Shown piece by piece: positions 52,108 to 62,160 of a DNA stretch of 64,000 nucleotides (its first letter is position 1; every line of letters begins with the position of its first letter). Below the pieces are notes generated by a model that did no database searches, had not been told where the DNA came from, and saw nothing but the letters and a program-made list of their open reading frames with translations. The position numbers and the translations under genes are program-made. Source of the DNA: Solibacteraceae bacterium (lineage in GTDB: Bacteria > Acidobacteriota > Terriglobia > Bryobacterales > Bryobacteraceae); NCBI GenBank assembly GCA_026984795.1, contig JALSRK010000008.1:24039-88038 (forward strand), read 5' to 3'.

Positions 52108-53613
52108 TCAACCGTCCTCCGCCGCGGCTTCTCGCCGTTCCGCCTCGCCGAGCACGCGAACGAGCCCCTCGATGGTGTAAGGCCGGGCCTCGGCGGCAAC
52201 CTCGAGACCGTACGAACGTACGGTTGCGGAGGTCACCGGCCCGATGGAGGCAATGCGTACTTTTTCGAGGCGCCGGGCGCCCGCCGCCTGCACGAAGTGG
52301 TGCACGGTCGAGGAACTGGTGAAGGTAACCCAATCAACGCCCCCGGCAAGCGCCTCGCGGCAGCGCTCGGCGGCGCCGTCGGGGACCGCGGTCTCGTAAG
52401 CGGGGACGACGTCCACCTCCGCGCCCCGCTCCCGCAGTTGCTCCGGGAGCACCTCGCGCGCCACCTTGGCGCGGGGAATCAGGATGCGGCGGCCCGTCAA
52501 GGGAAACGGGGCGAAAGCCTCGACGAGGGCTTCGGCGACGTATTCCTCCGGAGTGAGGTCCACTTTGATGTGAAGCTTCGCCAGTTCCCGGGCCGTGGCC
52601 GGGCCGATGGCGCAGATGCGGCCTTTCACCGCCCGCCAGTCGCGATCCGATGCGTCGAGCCGGCGCAGGAAATGGCGGACGCCGTTGGCGCTGGTGAAGA
52701 TCAGCCAATCATAGGACTCCAGTTGGGCTATGGCCCGGTCCAGGGCCGTATAATCATCGAGTTCCCGGATCTCGATCACCGGCGTTTCGATGACCTGGGC
52801 GCCCAGTTCGCGGAGTTTTTCGGTCAGAGCGGCGGCTTGCTCGCGGGCCCGGGTGACGACGATCCGGCGGCCGAAGAGGGGAAGCCTCTCGAACCAGTTG
52901 AGCTTGTCGCGGAGCCGCACGACGTCGCCGATGACGAACGTAGCCGGCGGCTTCATCCCCGCCTGGCGGATCCGTTCCGCCAGTTCCGCCAGCGGGGCCG
53001 CCACGGTTTGCTGATCGGCGCGGGTGGCCCAACGGACGGCCAGCGCGGGGGTCTGCGGGGGCTTGCCGGCGGCGATGAGCCGGCGGGCGATCTCCTCGAA
53101 CTGCATCAGGGCCATGAAGAGTACGATCGTCTCGGCCGCGGCCACTTTGCCCCAGCAGATCTTCTCCGGTTCATGTCCGGTGACGAATGTAACCATCGAG
53201 TTGAACTCGCGGTGGGTGAGAGGGACGCCGCAGTAGGCGGCGATGCCCGCCGGGGTGGTGACGCCGGGCACGATTTGAAACGGGATGCCGGCTTCGGCGA
53301 GCGCTTCCATCTCTTCGCCGCCGCGGCCGAACGTGAGCGGATCCCCTCCCTTGAGACGGACCACCGTCTTGCCTTCCCGGGCCCGGCCGATCAGCATGAG
53401 ACAGATCTCCTCCTGGCTGAAGGCGTGCGCGGCGCGCTTCTTGCCGACGTAGACGCGCTCGGCGCGCTCCGGGGCCAGATCCAGCAGCTCCCGCGGGGCG
53501 AGATTGTCGTAGAAGACGGCGTCGGCGCGTTCCAACACGCGTCTTCCCTTCAGCGTGATCAAGCCGGGGTCGCCCGGACCGGCGCCGACCAGGAACACCG
53601 TGCCGGGTTTCAT
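52108..53613 (-). CDS. cobA-hemD: uroporphyrinogen-III C-methyltransferase/synthase fusion (CobA-HemD)
   Basis: 501 residues. Residues 1-245 are SUMT: GAGPGDPGLITLKG, VRLKGGDPLTFGRGGEE and PGVTTPAGIAAYCGVPLTHR are all diagnostic. Residues of about 250-500 are uroporphyrinogen-III synthase: RIVVTRARE, FTSANGV, AIGPATARE and FTSSSTVHHF. The protein closes the tetrapyrrole ring and adds two methyl groups on the way to precorrin-2 (sirohaem, cobalamin). It overlaps hemC by four bases (ATGA). Such fusions occur in several phyla, including clostridia and Acidobacteriota. Confidence 0.93.
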   Translation of the reverse strand: MKPGTVFLVGAGPGDPGLITLKGRRVLERADAVFYDNLAPRELLDLAPERAERVYVGKKRAAHAFSQEEICLMLIGRAREGKTVVRLKGGDPLTFGRGGEEMEALAEAGIPFQIVPGVTTPAGIAAYCGVPLTHREFNSMVTFVTGHEPEKICWGKVAAAETIVLFMALMQFEEIARRLIAAGKPPQTPALAVRWATRADQQTVAAPLAELAERIRQAGMKPPATFVIGDVVRLRDKLNWFERLPLFGRRIVVTRAREQAAALTEKLRELGAQVIETPVIEIRELDDYTALDRAIAQLESYDWLIFTSANGVRHFLRRLDASDRDWRAVKGRICAIGPATARELAKLHIKVDLTPEEYVAEALVEAFAPFPLTGRRILIPRAKVAREVLPEQLRERGAEVDVVPAYETAVPDGAAERCREALAGGVDWVTFTSSSTVHHFVQAAGARRLEKVRIASIGPVTSATVRSYGLEVAAEARPYTIEGLVRVLGEAERREAAAEDG

Positions 53614-54518
53614 GAGCCGTAGACCTCTTCCATAATCTCCCGGGCCCCGCGTTCCAGCAGCTCCTCGCCGAGGCCCCGCCCCAGCGCTTCGGCGTCATCG
53701 GCCGGCCCGGAAACGCGGCCTCGCACCGGCCGGCCGCCGGAAGGAGAGATGACAATCGCTTCCAGCAGCAGCTCTCCGCCGCTCATGCGGGCATGGGCGC
53801 CGACGGGCACCTGACACCCCCCGCCCAAGGCCGCCAGGAAGGCCCTCTCAGCGTCTACGGCGACCCGTGTGGGGGGATGGTTGAGGCGCCGGCAGGCTTC
53901 GGCGACCGGTCCGTCCTCGTCCCGGATCTCGATTCCCAACGCGCCTTGGCCCACCGCCGGAATCATGACATCCACGGGCAATGGTTCGGCGATGCGGTCT
54001 TCGAGGCCGAGGCGCCGCAGGCCGGCGCAGGCCAGGACCACCGCGTCGTAGCGCCCCTCGTCGAGCTTGCGCAGCCGGGTATCGACATTGCCGCGGATAT
54101 TCTCGATCGTCAGGTCCGGGCGCAGCAGTCGCAACTGGGCCGCCCGGCGAAGCGAACTTGTCCCGACTTTGGCTCCGGGAGCAAGTTCGGCGAGCCGTCC
54201 CCCGGCGACGCCGTCGCGTGGATCTTCGCGCTCACTCACCGCTCCCAGCGTCAGTCCGGCCGGGAGTTCGGTCGGCACGTCTTTCATGCTGTGCACCGCG
54301 AGGTCGATGGAGCGGGCCAGCAGGGCCTCCTCGATCTCTTTCGTGAACAGGCCCTTGCCTCCCACTCTGGAGAGAGCCACGCCGGTGATCTTGTCGCCGG
54401 TGGTCTTGATGATCTGGATCCGGGCCGTATGGCCGAACTGCTCGAGCCGCCGGGCGACCCAGCGGGCTTGCCACAAGGCGAGTTTGGAACCTCGCGATCC
54501 GATGGTCAGCATGGGCAT
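53610..54518 (-). CDS. hemC: porphobilinogen deaminase (hydroxymethylbilane synthase)
   Basis: 302 residues, normal length. It opens IGSRGSKLALWQA, with DLAVHSMKDVP and VGTSSLRRAAQL; the Cys that holds the dipyrromethane cofactor is in GGGCQVPVGA. It joins four porphobilinogens. Its ATG directly follows the hemA stop and its end overlaps the cobA-hemD fusion, so the genes are translationally coupled. Confidence 0.96.
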   Translation of the reverse strand: MPMLTIGSRGSKLALWQARWVARRLEQFGHTARIQIIKTTGDKITGVALSRVGGKGLFTKEIEEALLARSIDLAVHSMKDVPTELPAGLTLGAVSEREDPRDGVAGGRLAELAPGAKVGTSSLRRAAQLRLLRPDLTIENIRGNVDTRLRKLDEGRYDAVVLACAGLRRLGLEDRIAEPLPVDVMIPAVGQGALGIEIRDEDGPVAEACRRLNHPPTRVAVDAERAFLAALGGGCQVPVGAHARMSGGELLLEAIVISPSGGRPVRGRVSGPADDAEALGRGLGEELLERGAREIMEEVYGS

Positions 54519-55784
54519 TTATTCATCCAGCCGGAAAGCACGGCGGATCACTTCGATGGCCTGCAGGCCGTCGGGCTCGGCGGCTTTCCGCCTGAGTTCC
54601 GTGATGGGGCCGTGCGCAATCTTGTTGATGATGCCGCGGGTCAAGGCCTCCACCGCCTCCCGCTGCGCCGGGGTCAGCGAGGCAAGCTTCCCGCCAAGAC
54701 GCTCGAACTCGGCCATGCGGACCGCCTCCAGGCGCTGCTGAAGGCTCACGATCGTCGGCTTGACCTCCTGCACCCGCAATCGCGAGATCATCCGCTTGAC
54801 TTCTTCTTCGACGATCGCCTCGGCCTCTTCGGCCTCCTGCATCCGGGCCTTGAGGTTCTCGTCCACTACCTGCTGCAGGTCGTCGATGTCGTAAAGAAAA
54901 ACGTTGTCCAGCTCGTTGACGGCGGGCTCGATGTTGCGTGGAACGGCGATGTCGATGAGGAAAACGGGCCGGTTCCTGCGGGCGGCGATCACCTTCCGTA
55001 CATCCTGCCGCGTCAGGATGTAATGAGGCGCTCCGCTCGAGGTGATGACGATGTCGGCGCGGGGGAGCTCCTCGCGGAAGCGGTCGTACGGCACCACCTC
55101 ACCGTCGAACGCCTTGGCGAGCTGGACGGCGCGGTCGTGAGTGCGGTTGGTCACGAAAATGCGCCGGACGCCGGCGCGCCGCAGGTGCCGGGCCGCCAGC
55201 TCGGACATCTCGCCGGCGCCCACCAGCAGGACGGTCTTGTCGTCCAGGCGCCCGAAGATCTGCTTGGCCAGCTCCACCGCTACGTAGCTGACCGAGACCG
55301 CCGACTGCCCGATCGCCGTTTCGGTGCGCACCCTCTTGGCGACGGCGAAGGCCCGCGTAAGGATGGTTTCCAGAGCGCCGGCCACCGCCCCGCATTGTTT
55401 GGCAGTCGAGTAAGCGGACTTGAGCTGGCCGAGGATCTGCGGTTCGCCGATGACCATCGAGTCGAGGCTCGAGGCCACCCGGAACAGGTGGCGGATCACC
55501 TCCTGGTCCCGGTATTGGTAGAGATACGGGGCGATAGACTCAGCGTCGATTCCCCCAGTCCGTGTCAAGAACCGGACGATCTCTTTCTCCGCCTCGTTGG
55601 AGTCCTCCACGGCCGCCGTGATTTCCACCCGGTTGCAAGTGGACAGGATCATCGCCTCCAGAACCCCTTGGCACCGCTTGAGTTCCTCCAGCGCGGCCGG
55701 CAAGGAGGTGGGATTGAACGAGAGGCGCTCGCGCACTTCGACCGGCGCCGTTTTGTGATTGACACCTGTGAGCAGCAGCTTCAT
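54519..55784 (-). CDS. hemA: glutamyl-tRNA reductase
   Basis: 421 residues. It opens LTGVNHKTAPVEVRE, and the catalytic Cys is in LSTCNRVE; the NADPH motif VGAGEMSELAARHL and FxxDIAVPRNIEP follow. It reduces Glu-tRNA to glutamate semialdehyde, the first step of C5 haem synthesis. The C-terminal dimer helices are present. It overlaps the upstream ccsA-like gene by four bases. hemL and hemB are not in the window. Confidence 0.96.
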   Translation of the reverse strand: MKLLLTGVNHKTAPVEVRERLSFNPTSLPAALEELKRCQGVLEAMILSTCNRVEITAAVEDSNEAEKEIVRFLTRTGGIDAESIAPYLYQYRDQEVIRHLFRVASSLDSMVIGEPQILGQLKSAYSTAKQCGAVAGALETILTRAFAVAKRVRTETAIGQSAVSVSYVAVELAKQIFGRLDDKTVLLVGAGEMSELAARHLRRAGVRRIFVTNRTHDRAVQLAKAFDGEVVPYDRFREELPRADIVITSSGAPHYILTRQDVRKVIAARRNRPVFLIDIAVPRNIEPAVNELDNVFLYDIDDLQQVVDENLKARMQEAEEAEAIVEEEVKRMISRLRVQEVKPTIVSLQQRLEAVRMAEFERLGGKLASLTPAQREAVEALTRGIINKIAHGPITELRRKAAEPDGLQAIEVIRRAFRLDE

Positions 55785-56593
55785 TGCACGAGCAGAGGCC
55801 GCAAGCCGATATGAGCGATCCAGGTGAGCGCCGAACAGAAGACCACGGTGAGCACCAGGAGCGCCGCTTTACGCCCGCGCCAGCCGGCCGAAGTCCTGAG
55901 GTAGATCATCACCAGGTAAAAACCCCAGGTGATCAGAGAGATGGCGATCTTCGGCTCCGAGATCCAGTCGCGGCCCGATTCGATGAACGCCCAGACCGAG
56001 CCGACAACCACCGCCAAGGTAATCAGGGTGAAGGCCATCCCGATCGACTGGGTGATAATGCGATCGAGCGTACCCAGCGGCGGCAACTTCCCGAACAGGC
56101 CCGCCTTGCGCGCCTTCCGCTTCAACCGCCGCTCTTCCAGCAAATAGAAAACCGAGGCCACCGCCGCCAGCAGCAGCGCGGCATAGCCGGAAAGCACGAG
56201 CAGCACGTGGATCAGCAGCCAGGCGTCGCGGACGTCGGCGCTCGACCACGACTTCACGGGAATTTCCGTCGCTCCAACCAGGGCCATGACAAAGACGAGA
56301 GGGAACAGAAAAACCGTCAGGCCCGTGAACTGATAGCGGCGGTACACAAACAGGAAGATGACGGCGATCAAGAACGCACAGGCCGAGATCGATTCATAGA
56401 AGTTGTCGAGGGGCAGCCTGCCGAGGGCGACCGTCATCTCCACCAGCGAGACCATGTGCAGCACCACGCCGACATAGAAGGCCCCCAAGGCTAGAGTGAA
56501 AATCGGTGAGCGCCGGCGGAGAGCCACCAGGATGGCGTGCGCCAGACCCACCCCGTACAGCCCTACGGCCACGCGGAGCCAGAAGATACTCAT
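55781..56593 (-). CDS. CcsA/HemX-like cytochrome c assembly membrane protein
   Basis: 270 residues from the ATG at 56593, which follows GCAGGAA; the frame extends much further upstream but without coding character. About eight membrane helices; the segment WLLIHVLLVLSGYAALLLAAV holds the His typical of CcsA/CcmC-like proteins, though the WWD motif is weak (ITWGFYLV). In many bacteria such a protein (HemX) is encoded just before hemA and is linked to control of HemA level or haem handling. The four-base overlap with hemA supports that role here. Confidence 0.85.
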   Translation of the reverse strand: MSIFWLRVAVGLYGVGLAHAILVALRRRSPIFTLALGAFYVGVVLHMVSLVEMTVALGRLPLDNFYESISACAFLIAVIFLFVYRRYQFTGLTVFLFPLVFVMALVGATEIPVKSWSSADVRDAWLLIHVLLVLSGYAALLLAAVASVFYLLEERRLKRKARKAGLFGKLPPLGTLDRIITQSIGMAFTLITLAVVVGSVWAFIESGRDWISEPKIAISLITWGFYLVMIYLRTSAGWRGRKAALLVLTVVFCSALTWIAHIGLRPLLVQ

Positions 56594-56628
56594 TTCCTGC
56601 AGCAATTGTTTCGGCCTACTACAGTACG

Positions 56629-56649
56629 AGTATAGCGTGGGGGTATACT
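56629..56649. promoter_or_regulatory. paired divergent -10 elements forming an inverted repeat
   Basis: AGTATA at 56629-56634 and TATACT at 56644-56649 are exact reverse complements, 9 bases apart. Each reads TATACT on its own strand, one pointing at ccsA (leftward), the other at the SDR gene (rightward). They may be two divergent -10s and also an operator; no -35 matches are clear. Confidence 0.45.
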
Positions 56650-56744
56650 TCGGCTCGCGCAGCCGCCGGAGCGGCGCCGGCCCCGCTTCGGACGAGGAAC
56701 GGTCCGTTCCACCCCCAGGCCCCGGCGAGGTACCATTTTTGAAC

Positions 56745-57470
56745 ATGAGTGCCAGATTGAAAGACAAGGACGTTCTGGTCACGGGCGGCACTCGGGGCAT
56801 CGGCAGGGCGATAGCGGAGCTGTGCCTGGAGGAGGGCGCCCGGGTGGCGATCTGTGCTCGCAGGCGGGAAGGCGTCGAGCGGGCGGTGGCTGAAATGAGC
56901 CACCGGTACGGTGGACGAATCGTCGGGACGGCGGCCGACGTGGGGGATGCGGAGGACGTGAGCGCTTTGTTCGGCTTCACCGACGAGAAGTTCGGGGGTC
57001 TCGACATCCTCGTCAACAGCGCCGGCGTCGGCATTTTCAAGCCGGTGGCGGAGCTCAGCATCGCGGAATGGAGACAAGTGATCGACACCAACCTGACCGG
57101 GGCTTTCTACTGCTCGCGGGAGGCTCTCCGGAGATTCCGGAACCGCGGCGGAGGTTTCATCGTCAATATAAGTAGCTTGGCGGGAAGGAACCCGTTTGCC
57201 ACCGGGGCTGCTTACAACGCCTCGAAGTTCGGCCTGAACGGCTTCTCCGAAGCGATGATGATGGATCACCGGTACGATAACGTCCGGGTGAGCTACATCA
57301 TGCCGGGCAGTGTGGACACCGGGTTCCGGTCTGGCTCAGAGGGGCAGCGTACGGACTGGAAGATCGCCGCGAGCGACGTCGCCGGGATCGTCGTAGCTGT
57401 ACTGACCATGCCGGAGCGCACGCTCATCAGCCGGGTGGAGGTACGGCCCTCCAAGCCCGGCAAAGGCTGA
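56745..57470 (+). CDS. short-chain dehydrogenase/reductase
   Basis: 241 residues from the ATG at 56745, which fits the classical SDR start. TGGTRGIGRA (TGxxxGxG), NSAGVG (NAG), NISSLAG (catalytic Ser), YNASK (YxxxK) and PGSVDTG are in the correct order. Such enzymes use NAD(P)H on a hydroxyl/keto substrate; the specificity cannot be read. It is a 3-oxoacyl-reductase-like classical SDR but lies apart from fab genes. Divergent from ccsA. Confidence 0.9.
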   Translation: MSARLKDKDVLVTGGTRGIGRAIAELCLEEGARVAICARRREGVERAVAEMSHRYGGRIVGTAADVGDAEDVSALFGFTDEKFGGLDILVNSAGVGIFKPVAELSIAEWRQVIDTNLTGAFYCSREALRRFRNRGGGFIVNISSLAGRNPFATGAAYNASKFGLNGFSEAMMMDHRYDNVRVSYIMPGSVDTGFRSGSEGQRTDWKIAASDVAGIVVAVLTMPERTLISRVEVRPSKPGKG

Positions 57471-57515
57471 GATCCTCCCCGTTGCGCCGTCTCCCTCCAA
57501 GCGAGTCAGTTGCAG

Positions 57516-57572
57516 GCAAACGTTCCCGCCCTTGCGCCGATAAGGGGGGACAGGGAATGGAACGGTGTTTGC
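57516..57572 (+). repeat. long-range inverted repeat in the leader of the AAA+ gene
   Basis: GCAAAC-GTTCC at 57516-57526 pairs with GGAAC at 57559-57563 and GTTTGC at 57567-57572 (three-base bulge), loop 32 bases. It ends 25 bases before the start codon and could shape the leader RNA. Confidence 0.35.
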
Positions 57573-57597
57573 AAGCATTCTCAGAGGGAGAACAGAG

Positions 57598-58767
57598 ATG
57601 TCGGGGACGGCACAGCTTCTCGACCCGGGCAGAACGGGCGCCCAGGCCGCCGATCTGGAGCGCAACCTCTCCCGTCTGATCGTCGGGCAGCAGGAGGCGG
57701 TGCGCGAGATCGTCAATATCTACCAGATGCACCTGGCCGGCCTGAACCCGCCCGGGCGGCCGATCGGCAACTTCCTGTTTCTGGGGCCCACGGGCACCGG
57801 CAAGACGCGGATCGTCGAGGCCACGGCCGAAAGCCTGGTGGGAAACCCGCGGGCGGTGATCAAGATAGACTGCGGGGAGTTCCAGCACAGCCACGAGATC
57901 GCCAAGCTCATCGGTTCCCCGCCGGGATATCTGGGGCACCGCGAGACCCACCCGCTGCTCAGCCAGGAGGTCCTCGATCAGTACCACACCGACGCGGTGC
58001 AGATCAGTTTCGTCCTCTTCGACGAGATCGAAAAGGCGAGCGACGCCCTGTGGAACCTGCTGCTGGGCATCCTTGACAAGGCAACTTTGACACTGGGCGA
58101 CAACCGGCGCGTCGATTTTTCCCGCGCCATGGTTTTCTTGACGAGCAACCTGGGCGCCGACGAGATGGCCTCCATCCTGAATCCCAGGGTCGGCTTCGGC
58201 ATTTCGATGGACTCGCGGCGGCGCCGGGTGGACGGCAAGCTGTCGGCCAAGATCACCCGCGCCGGGGTCGAGGCCGCGCGCCGGAAGTTCACCCCGGAGT
58301 TTGTCAACCGGCTCGACAAGATCGTCGTGTTCAAACCGCTGGGCGAAGAAGAGCTCAGCCGGATTCTGGAGATCGAGCTGGGCATGGTGCAGCGGCGGAT
58401 CTTCTCCGGCGAGGATCCCCGGCGCTACTTCGTCTTCCGGCTCTCGCCGGCGGCGAAGCGGCACGTTCTGGAAGCAGGCACTGACATGAAATATGGGGCC
58501 CGGCACCTGAAACGGGCGATCGAACGGCTCCTGGTGCAGCCGATGTCGAACCTGATCGCCAGCGAGCAGATCCGCGGCGGCGATCTCATCGCCGTGGACT
58601 ACGACGAGTCCGCCGGGCGGCTCTGCTTCTTCCGGGAAGGAGAAGGGCTGGAGTTCCAGGAGATGACCCGCATTGTCGCCGACCAGGGGTTGCCCATGCG
58701 GTGTGCGGCGGTGGCGGCACAGTATCCATCCCGGCGCGCGCGGCCGGCGAGCAGCCGCGGCTCCTGA
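57598..58767 (+). CDS. single-domain Clp/HSP100-type AAA+ ATPase
   Basis: 389 residues from the ATG at 57598, preceded by AGAGGGAG (57583-57590). Walker A is GPTGTGKT, Walker B VLFDEIEKAS, sensor 1 LTSNLG, and arginine-finger region FTPEFVNRLDKIV, all as in the second AAA domain of ClpA/ClpB. The C-terminal D2-small domain follows (YGARHLKRAIERLL). There is no N-domain, no D1 and no middle coiled coil. VGF in RVGFGISMD lies where ClpA and ClpX carry the ClpP-binding loop ([LIVMP]-G-[FL]), so ClpP partnership is possible. It is not TssH, which has two AAA domains. The last 25 residues are basic. Confidence 0.82.
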   Translation: MSGTAQLLDPGRTGAQAADLERNLSRLIVGQQEAVREIVNIYQMHLAGLNPPGRPIGNFLFLGPTGTGKTRIVEATAESLVGNPRAVIKIDCGEFQHSHEIAKLIGSPPGYLGHRETHPLLSQEVLDQYHTDAVQISFVLFDEIEKASDALWNLLLGILDKATLTLGDNRRVDFSRAMVFLTSNLGADEMASILNPRVGFGISMDSRRRRVDGKLSAKITRAGVEAARRKFTPEFVNRLDKIVVFKPLGEEELSRILEIELGMVQRRIFSGEDPRRYFVFRLSPAAKRHVLEAGTDMKYGARHLKRAIERLLVQPMSNLIASEQIRGGDLIAVDYDESAGRLCFFREGEGLEFQEMTRIVADQGLPMRCAAVAAQYPSRRARPASSRGS

Positions 58768-58839
58768 AATGGGAGAGGGCGGGCTTCTTGCGGCGTTGCC
58801 GGCCCGTTCCAGCCCAGCCGTTCCACAGGGGCCTCGGGT

Positions 58840-59574
58840 TTACATGTACATGCCGCCGTTGACGCCGATCACCTGGCCGGTGATATACGCGGCCTCGTCA
58901 CTGGCAAGAAACCGCACCGCGGCGGCGACATCGGCCGGCTGCCCCATCCGCTTCAGCGGAATCTGCTGCAGCATGGCTTCGCGCACCTGCTCGGGCAGCA
59001 CCTTCGTCATGTCGGTCTCGATGAAGCCCGGCGCCACGGCGTTGACCGTGATGTTGCGCGCCGCCAGCTCCCGGGCCAGGGCCTTGGTCAGCCCGATGAT
59101 GCCCGCCTTCGAAGACACATAGTTGGCCTGGCCGACGTTTCCCATCTGGCCGACGACCGACGCGATGTTGACGATCCGTCCCCAGCGCGCCTTCATCATC
59201 ACCGGCATGACGGCCTGCGCGCAGAGGAACGCCCCGGTCAGGTTGATCTGCAGGACCAGGTCCCAGGCGTCCTTCTTCATCCGGGCGGCGAGCGCGTCTT
59301 TGGTGATGCCGGCGTTGTTCACCAGGATGTCGATGCGCCCGGCGGCCTCGATCATCTGCTTGAAGGCGTCTTTGATCTGATCCGGCTGGGTGAGGTCGAG
59401 GAACTGCGCCACCGCCCGGCCGCCGGCCTCTGTGATTTCCGCTACGACCTTGTGGTTGTTCTCCTCCTCGTTCGAGGCGACGATCACCTGGATGCCGCCG
59501 GCGGCGAACTGTTTGGCGATCTCGCGCCCGATTCCTCTGCTGGCTCCGGTTACGCACGCAACACGTTCTGACAT
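58840..59574 (-). CDS. fabG: 3-oxoacyl-[acyl-carrier-protein] reductase FabG
   Basis: 244 residues from the ATG at 59574, preceded by AAGGAG (59580-59585); a longer in-frame stretch upstream is not coding-like. TGASRGIGREIA, NNAGITKD, NIASVVG, NYVSSKAG and APGFIETDMT are FabG signatures, and the C-terminal ITGQVIGVNGGMYM is typical. It reduces 3-oxoacyl-ACP with NADPH in fatty acid synthesis. It stands alone, convergent with the AAA+ gene and divergent from ubiD. Confidence 0.94.
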   Translation of the reverse strand: MSERVACVTGASRGIGREIAKQFAAGGIQVIVASNEEENNHKVVAEITEAGGRAVAQFLDLTQPDQIKDAFKQMIEAAGRIDILVNNAGITKDALAARMKKDAWDLVLQINLTGAFLCAQAVMPVMMKARWGRIVNIASVVGQMGNVGQANYVSSKAGIIGLTKALARELAARNITVNAVAPGFIETDMTKVLPEQVREAMLQQIPLKRMGQPADVAAAVRFLASDEAAYITGQVIGVNGGMYM

Positions 59575-59705
59575 TGGATCTCCTTGGTTTGGAAGGCTTG
59601 CGGGCCTGCTCGTCCGGCCCAGCCATGCCGCCCCGGGGGCCCACTTGCGTTTGCCCGGCGGCGGGCGATCTTTCATCGTAGTACAAGGGAGGTTCGGCAA
59701 TCGAG

Positions 59706-61163
<1,458 letters not shown>

Positions 61164-61243
61164 GGCTTCGGCCAAGGGGACTGCCGCAGGGCGCCCCCGT
61201 CCGCCTCTTTCCGCCGCGGCGGGGATGTGATGGAATAACGACC

Positions 61244-62149
61244 ATGACGCGCCGTGGATTCCTCGCTTCGCTGGCCGCCGTGAAGGCCATGGCTGCGCCG
61301 GGCAACAAGATCCGCCTCGGCGGGCCGGTGTTCCTGAAATCGGACGATCCCGGAGAGCTGGCCCGCGAGCACCGCCGCCTGGGCTACTCCGCCGCCTACT
61401 GCCCGAAGGCCGATCCCGCCGACTCGGTCCGCTGCCGGGCGATCGAGGAGGCCTTCAAGAAGGAGAACGTCGTCATCGCCGAGGTGGGCGCCTGGCGGAA
61501 CATGCTCGACCCGGATCCGGAGAAGCGCAAGGCGAACCTCGACTACGTGATCCGGCGCATGGAGCTGGCCGAGGCCGTCGGGGCGCGCTGCTGCGTGGAC
61601 ATCGCCGGTTCGTTCAACCCCAAGGTCTGGTACGGGCCGCACCCGAAGAACTTCTCCCGGGAGTTCTTCGACGCCACGGTGGAGAACTGCCGCAAGGTGA
61701 TCGACGCGGTGAAGCCCAAACGGTCGAAGTTCTCGATCGAAATGATGGGCTGGGCGCTGCCCTCGAGCCCCGGCGAGTACCTGGAGCTGCTCCGCGCCGT
61801 GGACCGCGAGGCGTTCGGCGTCCACGTGGACGTCTGCAACATGGTGAACTCGCCGGCCCGCTTCTATCGCAACGCCGCGCTGATCCGGGAGACCTTCTCG
61901 AAACTCGGCCGCTGGATCGTCTCCTGCCACGCCAAGGACCTGGCCTGGAAGGTCGAGATGAACGTGCATTTCGTCGAGGTGATTCCCGGAACCGGCGAAA
62001 TCGACTACCGCACCTACGTCACCGAGCTGGCGAAGCTGCCCACCGGCGCCCCGCTCATGCTCGAACACCTGAAGAAGCCCGAAGAGTACGAGCAGGGCAA
62101 GAACTACATCATGAAGGTCTGCCGCGAGGCCGGCGTGGGGCTCTTCTGA
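61244..62149 (+). CDS. xylose-isomerase-like TIM-barrel protein, Tat-type signal
   Basis: 301 residues. It starts MTRRGFLASLAAV, a twin-arginine-type signal (RRGFL). The AP-endonuclease-2/xylose-isomerase TIM barrel has metal-binding positions in KFSIEMMGWALP (Glu), HVDVCNMVN (Asp/His) and CHAKDL (His). The group includes sugar isomerases, epimerases and hydroxypyruvate isomerase; acidobacterial secreted members are common and not characterised. It is 80 bases downstream of ubiD. Confidence 0.82.
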   Translation: MTRRGFLASLAAVKAMAAPGNKIRLGGPVFLKSDDPGELAREHRRLGYSAAYCPKADPADSVRCRAIEEAFKKENVVIAEVGAWRNMLDPDPEKRKANLDYVIRRMELAEAVGARCCVDIAGSFNPKVWYGPHPKNFSREFFDATVENCRKVIDAVKPKRSKFSIEMMGWALPSSPGEYLELLRAVDREAFGVHVDVCNMVNSPARFYRNAALIRETFSKLGRWIVSCHAKDLAWKVEMNVHFVEVIPGTGEIDYRTYVTELAKLPTGAPLMLEHLKKPEEYEQGKNYIMKVCREAGVGLF

Positions 62150-62160
62150 GCGCCGCCTCC

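Noticed and set aside
50734..53622. A 962-codon open frame on the plus strand
   Set aside because: It lies antisense to the S41 homologue and CobA-HemD genes, which have clear domains; long antisense frames are expected in GC-rich DNA.
56594..57091. Upstream extension of the ccsA-like gene
   Set aside because: The extension is antisense to the SDR gene and has no membrane character; the ATG at 56593 has a ribosome-binding site.
57598..58767. Candidate TssH (ClpV) for the T6SS
   Set aside because: TssH has an N-domain and two AAA domains (about 850 residues); this protein has one and is 30 kb from the T6SS genes.
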